Notes: generated from the letters alone by a model not told the origin. A DNA stretch of 64,000 nucleotides from CAZOJJ01 sp964580105 (GCA_964580105.1 CAZOJJ010000007.1:26985-90984); one strand, 5' to 3'. Positions 32,642 to 41,348 are shown, counted from the stretch's first letter. Program-made: numbers and translations.

Positions 32642-33754
32642 CTACGCCACCGCCGGCTCCAGCATCGTGATCGTGCCCAGCGCGGCGTCGGTCAGCACCG
32701 GCACGCCGATGGGCAGCGTGTAGACCGGCGTGACGTGGCCGATGGGCGCGCCCGTCCACGCCGGACGCCGGAGCGCAGCGAACTGGTCGCGGAGGAGCCA
32801 CGCGAGGCCGTCGCGGCCGAGTTCCTCGGCGTCGCAGCGGCGGCACTGGCCGAAGACGATGGCGGCGACGTCGTCGAAGGCGCCGGCGAGGCGGAGTTGC
32901 GTGAGCATCCGGTCGATGCGGTAGAGGCTCTCGTTGGTCTCTTCGAAGAAAACGACGTGGCCGGCGAAGTCGGGCAGGTAGGGCGTCCCGGCCAGCGCCG
33001 CGATGACCGAGAGGTTGCCGCCGAGGAGCGGCCCCTCGCCGATGCCCGCCAGGATGGGCCGGTAGGCCTGCGGCTGGCGACCGAGCAGGCCGGCCTCGGC
33101 CTCGCTCTCGGGCTTCGGGTCGATGCGGAGCCGCTCGCCCTCGACGAGCACGCCGAGGAAGGACGCGACCGTCGGCTCGTTCCAGGTCGAGCGCCCGACG
33201 GGCCCGTGGAAGGTGACGAGCCCACTACGGGCGTAGACGGCCAGCAGCAGCGCCGTGATGTCCGAATAACCGACGAGCACCTTCGGATTCGCACGGATCA
33301 CGTCGTAGTCGAGGAGGGGGAGCATCCGGGCGCAACCCCAGCCGCCGCGCATCGCCACGACGGCGTCCACCTCGGGGTCGGTGAACATGGCCATGAGGTC
33401 GGCCGCGCGGTCTTCGTCGGCCCCGGCGAGGTAGCCGTGCCGGTCCATCACGTGGCGGCCCACCTTCGTGCGAAAGCCGAGGCGCGCCAGGTCCTCCTGC
33501 GTGTCGGTCACCAGGCGGGGGCTGTCGATCCGGCCGGCCGGCGCCACGAGGCCGATGGTGGCGCCCGCGCGGAGGCGGGGCGGGCGAAGCAGCGGGCGCG
33601 GGGCAGGTGCCGGCGGGAAGGGCGTGTCGGGGTGGCGGAGCGAGAGCGGCTCCATCGGCGCCTGCTGGGCGGCGACGGCGAGGGGCGCGGCGAGGGCGCC
33701 GAGGCCGAGCGCGCGGAGGACGGAGCGGCGGGTGCGGTCGGGCTGAGTGGGCAT
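32642..33754 (-). CDS. LD-carboxypeptidase, peptidase family S66, Tat-type signal
   Basis: It is predicted to trim the terminal D-Ala of muropeptide tetrapeptides during wall recycling. The 370-residue protein has S66 landmarks: GATIGLVAPAGR, AVVAMRGGWG, the nucleophile region VGYSDITALLLAVYARSG, GNLSVIAALAGTPY and VFFEETNESLYRIDRML. Its N-terminus, RRSVLRALGLGALAAPLAVAA, is a twin-arginine signal, unusual because LdcA of E. coli is cytoplasmic. I chose ATG 33754 as the Met just before the RR motif. Confidence 0.9.
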   Translation of the reverse strand: MPTQPDRTRRSVLRALGLGALAAPLAVAAQQAPMEPLSLRHPDTPFPPAPAPRPLLRPPRLRAGATIGLVAPAGRIDSPRLVTDTQEDLARLGFRTKVGRHVMDRHGYLAGADEDRAADLMAMFTDPEVDAVVAMRGGWGCARMLPLLDYDVIRANPKVLVGYSDITALLLAVYARSGLVTFHGPVGRSTWNEPTVASFLGVLVEGERLRIDPKPESEAEAGLLGRQPQAYRPILAGIGEGPLLGGNLSVIAALAGTPYLPDFAGHVVFFEETNESLYRIDRMLTQLRLAGAFDDVAAIVFGQCRRCDAEELGRDGLAWLLRDQFAALRRPAWTGAPIGHVTPVYTLPIGVPVLTDAALGTITMLEPAVA

Positions 33755-33936
33755 GGGGAACGGGCACGAACGGGGCGGATCGGGCCCACCCCGGAAGCCG
33801 GGCGGCGCGGGCGGCCCCGCGTCCGGGATGGCGTACCGGATAGTACGGGCTGCACAGGCCGTGCGAAATGCCGCGTTTCGGCTTTTTTCGCCCGCCAGGC
33901 CGTAGCTTTCTCCGTCCCCCACCCACGCGACCCCGG

Positions 33937-34404
33937 ATGAGCCGCATCATCCAGACCGGCGAGACCGCCGCCAAGCGCCGCCACGCCCACCTCCGCTCCT
34001 GCGCCGAGGCGCTCCGCCTGCTCGCCCAGAACCCCGCCCTCGGCCTCGGCCGCTTCGACGACGAGGCGAAGGACATGACCGCCTTCCTCGTGTTCAACCT
34101 CCGGGGCATCACGGCCACCATCGAGGAGAGCGCCCAGTCGTGGGACGACCGGAACTACTGGAAGAAGGCCGAGAAGCTCCGGGCCGACTGGCGCTGGGCC
34201 CGCTTCGCCGCCGACGACCTCCAGGGCCTCGCCCTCGCCGGCCGCTGGGCCGACGTGCCGCCGAAGCTGATCGAACTCGTGCCGCGCTTCCAGTCCGTCA
34301 CCGTCACCCAGCACACCCGCGACGCCGACTGGTGGGTGGGCGCCTACCGCGCACTGCGGAAGGAGGCGGCACGGGAGAAGGGTGAGGTCAGAAGCGGGAA
34401 GTGA
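33937..34404 (+). CDS. Hypothetical helical protein
   Basis: A 155-residue, mostly helical protein with conserved-looking segments RRHAHLRSCAEALRLLAQ, KDMTAFLVFNLRGITATI and WDDRNYWKKAEKLRADW. Similar proteins occur in Bacteroidota without assigned function. The start at 33937 is preceded by a TAGCTTTC box (33903-33910) resembling the -7 element. The next gene begins 50 nt downstream. Confidence 0.7.
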   Translation: MSRIIQTGETAAKRRHAHLRSCAEALRLLAQNPALGLGRFDDEAKDMTAFLVFNLRGITATIEESAQSWDDRNYWKKAEKLRADWRWARFAADDLQGLALAGRWADVPPKLIELVPRFQSVTVTQHTRDADWWVGAYRALRKEAAREKGEVRSGK

Positions 34405-34453
34405 GAGAGACGAGCCCTTTCTCACTTCGCACCTCTCCCGTCTCCCTTCCGAC

Positions 34454-34924
34454 GTGCAGCCCCTCGCCTTCCCACCCTACGACCTCCCGACGCGCCAGGA
34501 CGGCGGCAAGGCGTACGTCCTCGACCCGGTGCGGCGGGCGTGGGTACGGCTCACGCCCGAAGAGTGGGTCCGCCAGCACCTCCTCCGCTACCTCGCCGAG
34601 GCGGGCTACCCGGCCGGGCTGACGGCCGTCGAAAAGGGCTTCCCCTACGAAGGCCGCACCTGGCGCGCCGACGCCGTCGTCTACGACCGGCAGCGCCGGC
34701 CGCTCCTGCTGGCCGAGTGCAAGGCCCCCGGCGTGCCCGTCACCCAGGCCGTGTTCGACCAGCTCGCGCGGTACAACGTGACCGCCCGGGCCCGCTGCCT
34801 CCTCGCCACGAACGGGCTCGTTCACTACTGCTGCGTGGCGGATCCGGCGGCCGGCGGCTACCGCTTCCTCGACGGCATCCCGACCTTCGCCGACCTCGCC
34901 GAAGACGAGGCGAATCGCGGTTAG
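34454..34924 (+). CDS. Standalone HsdR N-terminal domain protein (PD-(D/E)xK fold)
   Basis: About 156 residues corresponding to the endonuclease N-terminal domain of type I restriction enzymes, without helicase domains. The nuclease core is WRADAVVYDRQRRPLLLAECKAP, giving D...ExK ligands; QLARYN and LLATNGLVHYC are further conserved blocks. Such single-domain proteins are widespread in Bacteroidota and are not linked to hsdM/hsdS; none are present here. I use GTG 34454 to avoid overlap with the previous gene; an ATG at 34382 is possible. Confidence 0.82.
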   Translation: MQPLAFPPYDLPTRQDGGKAYVLDPVRRAWVRLTPEEWVRQHLLRYLAEAGYPAGLTAVEKGFPYEGRTWRADAVVYDRQRRPLLLAECKAPGVPVTQAVFDQLARYNVTARARCLLATNGLVHYCCVADPAAGGYRFLDGIPTFADLAEDEANRG

Positions 34925-34928
34925 TGCG

Positions 34929-34960
34929 TTGCGACGGTCGGGGACCGGGCGCTACGTTTG
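34929..34960 (+). promoter_or_regulatory. Bacteroidota-type promoter of the heme protein gene
   Basis: TTG (34929-34931) and TACGTTTG (34953-34960) are separated by 21 nt, matching the TTG-N19-21-TAnnTTTG consensus. The ATG follows 24 nt after the -7 box. Confidence 0.65.
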
Positions 34961-34984
34961 GACTCGATCTAAACACGGCCTGCC

Positions 34985-35518
34985 ATGCACCCCCGTCTCG
35001 CCGTCGTCCTCTCCCTCCTCGCACTCGTGCTGAGCGGGGCCGCTCTTGCCCTTGGCCTCCGCCCCGCCGAGGCAGGCGCCGCGGAAGTGAGCGGGGCGCC
35101 CGGCGAGCCGGCCGGGGAGCTGGCCCACCACATGGCCTATGCCCAGCGCTTCGCCGAGAAGCTCTACTTCGCAGGGATGGCAGACCACGCGGCGCTGGCC
35201 TCGTTCTACGTGCACGAGCTGGAAGAAACGTTCGAGGCCGTGGCCGCGGGCGGCTACGTGGAGGACGGGCGGGACGTAGGCGAGGCCACCCGGGCGCTGT
35301 TCCTCCCCCACCTGGCAGGCGTCGAAGCCGCCCTCGAGGCGGGAGCGCCGAATGACGACGCCGAGGAGGCGCGCGGGCTGTTCGAGGCGCGCTACCGGGC
35401 GCTGGTGCTGGGTTGCAACGCCTGCCACGAGGCCACCGGCCACGGCTTCGTCCGCATCACCGTCCCGGAGGCGAGCAGCTTCCCGAACCAGACGTTCGCG
35501 CGGCCGGGGACGGAGTAA
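34985..35518 (+). CDS. Membrane-anchored monoheme cytochrome c-like protein
   Basis: A 177-residue protein with a signal or anchor segment (LSLLALVLSGAALALGL) and a single covalent heme motif CNACH near residue 143, in GCNACHEATGHGFVRI. The long helical part before it (LAHHMAYAQRFAEKLYFAGM, LASFYVHELEETFE) is unlike compact class I cytochromes and resembles four-helix c'-type proteins with a C-terminal heme site. Periplasmic redox or gas-binding role is inferred. A consensus promoter lies 24 nt upstream. Confidence 0.8.
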   Translation: MHPRLAVVLSLLALVLSGAALALGLRPAEAGAAEVSGAPGEPAGELAHHMAYAQRFAEKLYFAGMADHAALASFYVHELEETFEAVAAGGYVEDGRDVGEATRALFLPHLAGVEAALEAGAPNDDAEEARGLFEARYRALVLGCNACHEATGHGFVRITVPEASSFPNQTFARPGTE

Positions 35519-35603
35519 GGCGACGCGCGGTTGCGGCTCTGGGGCGGATCCCGTTTCTTGCTCGGGCGTCCATTCGCCGCCCCTTCCCTCCGCGCCCGTC
35601 TCC

Positions 35604-37511
35604 ATGGCTTCTTCCATTACCGAACGCCTCGCCGGCCTCCTCGAACGCACCGCCCCCTTCGACACCCTCTCCGACGCCGAGCGCCGCGACCTCATCGGCG
35701 ACATGACGCTGGAGATTTTCGAGCCGGGGGAGGTCATCCTCGATCAGGGCCAGGACGTCCACCGCGCCCTCTACATCGTCGAGAGCGGGCTCGTCCGGCT
35801 CATGAACGTGGAGGAGCAGCGGCTGATCGACATGTGCGGCGAGGGCGCCCAGTTCGGCTCCTACGGCATGCTCCAGGGCGGCATCCTCCCCTACGAGGCC
35901 CGCGCCGTGGAGCCCACCGTCTGCGCGCTGCTGGCGGCGGAGCACTTCCGGGCGCTCCTCAAAGAGAAGGAGGCGTTCTCGAACTACTTCGAAGAGGACC
36001 TCAAGCGGTACGTCCGCACGCTCGACACCGACCTCGACGCCAGCGGCGCCTTCCTGCTGTTCGACACCGCGCTCTCGTCCCTCGTCCACCGCAACCCGGC
36101 GACGGTGAGTCCGGACGACACCGTCCAGCAGGCCGCCCGCGTGATGAGCGAGGCCGACGCCGACGCCGTCGTCGTCGTCAAGGACGGCGCGCCCATCGGC
36201 GTCGTGACCGAGGGCGACCTCGTCGAGCGGATCGTGGCTGCCGGAAAGGGCACCGACACCAAGGTGATGGCGCTCGTGGAGCGCCCGCCCGTAGCCCTCA
36301 CCGGCTCCGAGCGCCTCTTCGACGCCGTCCGCACGATGATGCACCACCGGATCAAGCGCGTCGTGGTGGTGGATCCGAACCCGGCCCCGGACGCCCCGCA
36401 CGTCCTCGGCGTCCTCTCGACGGAGGACATCAGCCACTACCGCGGCCTCGACCCCGTCGCCACGACGGAGATGATCGAGCGGGCGGGCTCGGTGGAGGCG
36501 CTGGCCAACATCCGCGCCGAGAGCAACCGACGGATGCTCCGGCTCTACCAGCAGGGCGTGCAGAGCGAGGACCTCCTCGGCGTCATCGCCGAGATCGACG
36601 ACCAGCTCAAGCGGCGGCTCCACCACCTCGTCGAGCGCCAGCTCCGCGCCGAGCGCGGGGCCGACGCCTACGAGGGGGCCTGGGCCTGGCTCACGTTCGG
36701 CACGCCCGGCCGCCGGGAGTCCACCCTCTACGCCCGTCAGGACAACGGCCTCGTCTACGCCGACCCCGCCGACGAGGCCGAGGCCGCCCACGCGGCCTCC
36801 TGGTTCGAGGCCCTCGGCACGCGCCTCTGCGACGCCCTCGAACGCTGCGGCTACGCGCCGACGGAGAGCGGCATCCTGGCGCGCGCCGAGCCGTTCCGCC
36901 AGCCGCTCTCGGCCTGGCAGGCCGCCTACGAGCAGTGGACCCTGGGCGCCGACGCCCAGGCCACCGCCCGCGCCGCCGTCTGCTTCGACCTCCGCACCCT
37001 TTACGGCGACGAGGACCTCTGCGACGCGCTCCGCGAGACCATCGCCGCACACGTGCCCAACCCCCGCCTCCAGGCCATTCTGCTCCGGCAGGGCACCGAC
37101 GTCATCATCCCGATCTCGTTCTTCGGCCGCTTCGAACTCGACCGCAACGACGCCGGCCAGGAGGGCTTCAACCTCCGCGAGCGCGGCCTCAAGCCCGTCG
37201 TGGCGATGGCGCGGGCGCTCGCGCTGGAGGCCGGCTACCTCAAGTCGTCCAACACGTTCGACCGGCTCCGCCACGTGGCCGGCACGCAGGGCGCGGCGGC
37301 GGCCGAGGCCAAGACGCTGCTCACCGCGTTCAAGACGCTGGCCGACCTCCACCTCCGCCAGCAGATGCAGCAGGCCGAGGTGGGCGAGGCGCCGACGGAC
37401 TGGGTGGACCCCGGCACGCTCCACCGCTCGCAGCAGAACCTGCTCAAGGAGACGCTCAAGGCGGTGCAGAAGGTGCAGCAGTCGCTGGGCGGGCGCTATG
37501 GCGGCGCCTGA
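35604..37511 (+). CDS. cNMP-binding/CBS/DUF294 nucleotidyltransferase-like regulator
   Basis: This 635-residue cytoplasmic signalling protein has four modules. A cyclic-nucleotide-binding domain spans about 15-130 (FEPGEVILDQGQ, LYIVESGLVRL). A CBS pair spans about 155-275 (SPDDTVQQAARVM, IGVVTEGDLVERI). A DUF294 nucleotidyltransferase-like domain follows (GTPGRRESTLYARQDNGLVY), then the DUF294_C helical domain. It has the plan of sensors thought to nucleotidylate or bind a partner in response to nucleotides. Part of the usual GSxGR metal site appears as GTPGRRE. Its 3' end overlaps the GNAT gene by 14 nt. Confidence 0.9.
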   Translation: MASSITERLAGLLERTAPFDTLSDAERRDLIGDMTLEIFEPGEVILDQGQDVHRALYIVESGLVRLMNVEEQRLIDMCGEGAQFGSYGMLQGGILPYEARAVEPTVCALLAAEHFRALLKEKEAFSNYFEEDLKRYVRTLDTDLDASGAFLLFDTALSSLVHRNPATVSPDDTVQQAARVMSEADADAVVVVKDGAPIGVVTEGDLVERIVAAGKGTDTKVMALVERPPVALTGSERLFDAVRTMMHHRIKRVVVVDPNPAPDAPHVLGVLSTEDISHYRGLDPVATTEMIERAGSVEALANIRAESNRRMLRLYQQGVQSEDLLGVIAEIDDQLKRRLHHLVERQLRAERGADAYEGAWAWLTFGTPGRRESTLYARQDNGLVYADPADEAEAAHAASWFEALGTRLCDALERCGYAPTESGILARAEPFRQPLSAWQAAYEQWTLGADAQATARAAVCFDLRTLYGDEDLCDALRETIAAHVPNPRLQAILLRQGTDVIIPISFFGRFELDRNDAGQEGFNLRERGLKPVVAMARALALEAGYLKSSNTFDRLRHVAGTQGAAAAEAKTLLTAFKTLADLHLRQQMQQAEVGEAPTDWVDPGTLHRSQQNLLKETLKAVQKVQQSLGGRYGGA

Positions 37512-38025
37512 CCGCTCCTGGCGCGTCCGCCCGGAAACCCCTGCCGATGAGGGGGCCGTGCGCGCCGTGCTGGACGCCGCCTTTGGCCAGGCGGAGGAGA
37601 GGGACATCGTGGACGGCCTCCGCGCCGACGGGGCCGTCACCCTCGCGCTCGTCGCCGAGGCGGCGGGGGAGGTCGTCGGCTCGATCCTCTTCTCGCCGGT
37701 GACGGTGGCAGGCGCCGCATCCGGGCTCGCCGGCCTCGGACCGATGGCGGTCGCTCCCGAACGGCAGCGGCAGGGCATCGGCGGCGGCCTGATCGAGGCG
37801 GGGCTGGCGGCCCTCCGGGACCGGGGCTTCGACGGCGTCGTCGTGCTCGGCCACGCCGAGTACTACCCGCGCTTCGGCTTCCGCCCGGCCTCCCGGAACG
37901 GGCTGCGCTGCGTCTATCCGGTCCCAAACGAGGTCTTCATGGCCCGCGCGCTCCGGCCCGACGGCCTCGACGGGTACCACGGTCTGGTGCGCTACCATCC
38001 CGCCTTCGGCGGAGCGACGGCGTAG
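37498..38025 (+). CDS. GNAT-family N-acetyltransferase (YhbS-like)
   Basis: A 175-residue GNAT enzyme. The acetyl-CoA site is LGPMAVAPERQRQGIGGGLIEAGL, followed by VVVLGHAEYYPRFGFRPAS, typical of the YhbS branch. The substrate is unknown. Its ATG lies within the last codons of the cNMP/CBS gene (14-nt overlap, different frame), so the two are probably co-translated. Confidence 0.9.
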   Translation: MAAPDRSWRVRPETPADEGAVRAVLDAAFGQAEERDIVDGLRADGAVTLALVAEAAGEVVGSILFSPVTVAGAASGLAGLGPMAVAPERQRQGIGGGLIEAGLAALRDRGFDGVVVLGHAEYYPRFGFRPASRNGLRCVYPVPNEVFMARALRPDGLDGYHGLVRYHPAFGGATA

Positions 38026-38302
38026 CACAGCACAAGCCCCCGGGAGCCGCCCGCCCGTTAGAGCCGGCCCCTCTCCTTTGCACCGCGCCCTGCCCCGTGC
38101 CGACGGCGCCGGCCGGCGTTCTTCTGGAGCGCCACGATCGGGATCGTCTTGCCCCGGTGGGCCGGCATCCCGGCGCATTCGTTCGGACACTCGCTCTCCA
38201 TTACCTTCGACGCCCCGGTCCAGTACGAGCGGATCGTCCGCCGCGCGGCGGACGGTCCCAACTTCCGCCGCCTCGGCGCCCGCCGAGCGAGGGCCGCCAC
38301 CG
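38026..38302. other. Spacer with an unresolved coding-like segment
   Basis: After a CGTTAGAGCCG stretch (about 38056, also seen upstream of the PEBP gene) there is a segment with G/C in nearly every third position. On the plus strand it reads FFWSATIGIVLPRW then AHSFGHSLSITFDAPVQYER (from about 38119). The antiphase minus frame (38058-38300, 80 codons) reads SKVMESECPNECAGMPAHRG. Neither has a convincing start. I cannot decide whether one is a real small gene or a remnant. Confidence 0.4.
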
Positions 38303-40012
38303 ATGTCTCCTGCGCCCGACGACGACCTCCGTGCCCGCCTCGACGCCCTCGAACGGCGCGTGGCCGAACTGGAGCGGCAGGCCCGAACGGTGCGCCCGCT
38401 CCGCCGTGCGACGACGGTGACGAAACGGGCCGTCGGCTTTCGCTGGGCCGAGGCCCGGAGCGAGGACGTCCTCGGCAAGGCCGGCATCGCGCTCCTGCTC
38501 GTGGGCGTGCTGTTCCTGCTCAAGTACACGCTCGAGCAGGGGTGGCTCACGGCCGCCGTGCGCGTGGCGGGGGCCGGCGGCGTCGGAGCGGTGCTGCTTG
38601 GCCTCGGGCTGCGGCTTCGCGCAACGCGACCGACGCTCGGACGGCTGCTCACCGGCGGCGGCATCGCCGCGTTTTACGGGACGCTGTGGACGGCCTCGCT
38701 GCTCTACCCGCTCCTGCCCGTGCCGCTGGCGTTCCTCGGCCTCGCCGCCGTGGCAGCGCTCTCGCTCGTGCTGGCGAGCCGCGAGGACGACGCGGCGCTC
38801 TCGGTGGTGGGCACGCTGGGCGGCCTGCTGACGCCGCTGCTGCTCTACCGCGCCCCCGGCCAGATGGCGGCTCTCGCGGCGTACACGAGCCTCGTGCTGG
38901 GCGGGGCGGCCGTCGTCTACACCCGGAAGGGCTGGCCCGCGTTGCTGGGTGCGGCGGCCCTCGGCGGCTGGGGCGCCCTGTTCGTCGCCTGGCTCGTCGG
39001 CATCGCTCCCACAACCGTCGCGACGACGGGCGACCGCCTGGCGTTCTCGTTCGGCGTCGTCGTGGCGTGGGGCGTAACGGCAGCGTGGCCCCTGCAGCGC
39101 GCGCTCACGCAGGGCGTGCCCGCCGACCCGTTCTTCGCGCGGTGGCCCCGGCTGCTGCGGCCGTTCACCCTCGCCGTCGCCGCCGGGCCGTTCGTGGCGG
39201 TGGCGCTGCTGGACGGGGCGTGGCCGTGGGGCTCCGCGTTTGCCGCCGCGCTGGCACTGGGCCTGGCCGGCGCGTACGGCCTCGGCGCGTCGCGGACGCA
39301 CGCCCGGCCGGTGGTCTTCGCCGCGCTCGTGCTGGCGGCGGCCGGCCTCGCCGCGTGGAGCGCCGGGCGCGCCTTCGGCGTCCTCCCGCTGGACGGCCGA
39401 TCGCTCGCCGCGTTCGTCGGCCTCGGGTGCGCGCTCGTCACCCTCGGCCGGCGCGACGGGCTGGCCGACCTGGAGCGTGTCGGGCACGCCGTCGCCCTCG
39501 CCGGAGCGGCGTTCCTGTTCGGGCACCTGCTGTTCGTCGTCGGCACGCCGTGGACGCCGCTCCACCGGCTCGGCGTGGTGGAGCAGGTGCGCGAGAGCCT
39601 CGCCGCCCTCGCGGGGTCCGTCGCCCTCGGCTGGGTCGGCTTCCGGTCGGCCCGGGGGAGCACGGAGCGCGCGGTCTACGTGACGGCCGGGCACCTCGTC
39701 GTGGTGCTGTGGATGCGCCTCCTGCTCCGGCCGCTCGACAACGGCCCGTTCTACACCTCGGCCGTGTGGGGCGTCTACGGCATCGCCCTCGTCGTGATCG
39801 GGCTGCGGCTGCGCGACGACCTCGTCCGGCAGATCGGCCTCGGCACCGTGCTGGCGACGGCGGCGAAGGTGCTGCTGTTCGACCTGGCGGCGGTGCCGGG
39901 CCTGTGGCGCGTGCTGCTGTTCATGGGCCTCGGCGGGCTCCTCCTGCTCGTGAGCTACCTCGTCCCGTCAATCCTGCGCGGGGCCGCCCGGCCGGACGCC
40001 GAGGCGGACTGA
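38303..40012 (+). CDS. DUF2339 polytopic membrane protein
   Basis: 569 residues. A short coiled coil (RARLDALERRVAELERQ) at the N-terminus is followed by RWAEARSEDVLGKAGIALLLVG, the hallmark of DUF2339, and about 16-18 membrane spans (LFLLKYTLEQGWLTAAVRVA, LGGLLTPLLLY). It is shorter than many relatives. Function is unknown. The start at 38303 is chosen for the coiled coil; no good Shine-Dalgarno sequence is present. Confidence 0.88.
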   Translation: MSPAPDDDLRARLDALERRVAELERQARTVRPLRRATTVTKRAVGFRWAEARSEDVLGKAGIALLLVGVLFLLKYTLEQGWLTAAVRVAGAGGVGAVLLGLGLRLRATRPTLGRLLTGGGIAAFYGTLWTASLLYPLLPVPLAFLGLAAVAALSLVLASREDDAALSVVGTLGGLLTPLLLYRAPGQMAALAAYTSLVLGGAAVVYTRKGWPALLGAAALGGWGALFVAWLVGIAPTTVATTGDRLAFSFGVVVAWGVTAAWPLQRALTQGVPADPFFARWPRLLRPFTLAVAAGPFVAVALLDGAWPWGSAFAAALALGLAGAYGLGASRTHARPVVFAALVLAAAGLAAWSAGRAFGVLPLDGRSLAAFVGLGCALVTLGRRDGLADLERVGHAVALAGAAFLFGHLLFVVGTPWTPLHRLGVVEQVRESLAALAGSVALGWVGFRSARGSTERAVYVTAGHLVVVLWMRLLLRPLDNGPFYTSAVWGVYGIALVVIGLRLRDDLVRQIGLGTVLATAAKVLLFDLAAVPGLWRVLLFMGLGGLLLLVSYLVPSILRGAARPDAEAD

Positions 40013-40060
40013 ACGGCGCGACGGCCGGGGCGTACACCGGACGACACGCACTTCTCTGCC

Positions 40061-40552
40061 ATGTTCGACACCGCATCGCAGGAACTGGCGATCCTCGCCG
40101 AAGCCCTCCTCGCTCTCGTCCTGGGCGGGCTCATCGGGTTCGAGCGCGAGGCGGCGGGGAAGTGGGCCGGGCTGCGCACGCACATGCTGGTCTGCCTGGC
40201 CGCGTTCCTGTTCGTCGAGATCGGCGAGGTGATCACGCTCACGATGGCCGCGTCCTGGGCGGCGGCAGGTCTGGAGACGGACGCGATCCGCTCGGACCCC
40301 ATCCGCATCGTGCAGGCCGTCGCCGTCGGGATCTCGTTCGTCGGGGCCGGTGCCGTCTTCCGCGATCCCGACCGCAACGTGATGCGTGGCCTGACGACGG
40401 CGGCGACGCTCCTCGTAACAGCGCCCATCGGCGTGGCCGTGGCCGTGGACCGCTACGTGCTGGCGGCGGGCGCGGCCGTGCTCGTGGTCGTCGTCCTCCG
40501 CGCCCTCCGCTGGGTCGAGCGCCGCCTTCTCCACACCGCCGACCCCGGCTGA
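40061..40552 (+). CDS. MgtC/SapB-family membrane protein
   Basis: The 163-residue inner-membrane protein has four to five spans and the MgtC/SapB core: LVLGGLIGFEREAAGKWAGLRTHMLVCLAA, then VAVGISFVGAGAVF and GLTTAATLLVTAPIGVAV. Relatives modulate Mg2+ homeostasis or F-type ATPase. It lacks the C-terminal soluble domain of MgtC, so it is the short SapB form. Two nucleotides separate it from the release-factor-like gene. Confidence 0.9.
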   Translation: MFDTASQELAILAEALLALVLGGLIGFEREAAGKWAGLRTHMLVCLAAFLFVEIGEVITLTMAASWAAAGLETDAIRSDPIRIVQAVAVGISFVGAGAVFRDPDRNVMRGLTTAATLLVTAPIGVAVAVDRYVLAAGAAVLVVVVLRALRWVERRLLHTADPG

Positions 40553-40554
40553 CC

Positions 40555-40914
40555 GTGCCCCGTTTCCCCATCCCCGCCGACAGCGACGCCCTCCTGGCCG
40601 AGTGCGACGTGGAGACGTTCCGCGCGGGCGGGCCGGGCGGGCAGCACGCCAACAAGGTCGAGAGCGCCGTGCGGCTGACGCACCGCCCCTCCGGACTCGT
40701 CGTGACGAGCCGGGAGTCGCGGAGCCAGTTCCGCAACAAGGCACTGGCGCTGGCCGAGCTGCGGCGGCGCCTGGAGGCGCTGAATCGGCCGGTGACGCGC
40801 CGCATCGCCACGAAGCCGACGGCGGCTTCGAAACGGCGGCGACTGGAGGCCAAGCGGCAGCAGAGCGAGAAGAAGGCGACGCGCCGGCCGCCCCGCACCG
40901 GCCGCGATTTCTGA
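40555..40914 (+). CDS. GGQ-domain release factor-like protein
   Basis: The 119-residue protein has the catalytic GGQ (residues 28-30) in FRAGGPGGQHANKVESAVRL, then SGLVVTSRESRSQFRNKALAL and a Lys/Arg-rich tail. It lacks codon-recognition domains, as in ArfB/ICT1-type peptidyl-tRNA hydrolases that rescue stalled ribosomes; it could also be a PrfH-like factor. The start is GTG 40555, 2 nt after the mgtC-like stop. The basic tail fits entry into the mRNA channel. Confidence 0.87.
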   Translation: MPRFPIPADSDALLAECDVETFRAGGPGGQHANKVESAVRLTHRPSGLVVTSRESRSQFRNKALALAELRRRLEALNRPVTRRIATKPTAASKRRRLEAKRQQSEKKATRRPPRTGRDF

Positions 40915-41004
40915 CCGTCAGCGATTCCCGCATTTCGGGCCGCACGCGGACCTGCCGGGCCGCCGCCCGGTCCAACCGGGGCGTCTCACCAACCGCCATC
41001 CGCC

Positions 41005-41271
41005 ATGCCCGGCAAAGAACACGGGCCGTCCATCAAGAAGCCCGATACCTACGACGCCCTCCGCGAGCAGGGCACCAGCAAGGAGAAGGCCGCCCGCATC
41101 GCGAACGCGCAGGCCAACCCCGGCCAGAACCCCTCCAAGAAAGGCGGCCACGCCCGGAAGTACGAGGACCGCTCCAAGGCGGAGCTGTACGACAAGGCCA
41201 AGGAAGTCGGCATCGAGGGCCGCTCGGCCATGAGCAAGTCCGAGCTCATCGACGCGCTGCGGAATCACTAG
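41005..41271 (+). CDS. DUF7218/Rho-N-like small basic protein
   Basis: 88 residues. The N-terminal half (PSIKKPDTYDALREQGTSKE, ARIANAQAN) is the conserved DUF7218 block. The C-terminal half (KAELYDKAKEVGIEGRSAMS, KSELIDALR) is a Rho-N/SAP-like helical motif that binds nucleic acids in other proteins. It is highly charged and probably cytoplasmic. A perfect 13-bp hairpin (41312-41343) follows. Confidence 0.85.
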   Translation: MPGKEHGPSIKKPDTYDALREQGTSKEKAARIANAQANPGQNPSKKGGHARKYEDRSKAELYDKAKEVGIEGRSAMSKSELIDALRNH

Positions 41272-41311
41272 CCGCACGCACTGTGCGCCCCCGCAGAGGG
41301 GGATGAACGAT

Positions 41312-41343
41312 GCAGGGGCGCACCATCGGCGGTGCGCCCCTGC
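41312..41343 (+). terminator. 13-bp-stem hairpin after the DUF7218 gene
   Basis: GCAGGGGCGCACC (41312-41324) pairs perfectly with GGTGCGCCCCTGC (41331-41343) around a 6-nt loop. It follows the stop by about 40 nt. No T-run, so termination is likely but not certain. Confidence 0.7.
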
Positions 41344-41348
41344 TACTG

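Noticed and set aside
34382..34453. ATG start of the HsdR_N protein at 34382
   Set aside because: It lies inside the previous gene, and the added residues are not part of the conserved domain. It is not excluded.
38149..40914. Plus-strand open frame of 921 codons across DUF2339, MgtC and the GGQ gene
   Set aside because: It crosses three genes out of frame; only its last part (from 40555) is the real release-factor-like gene.
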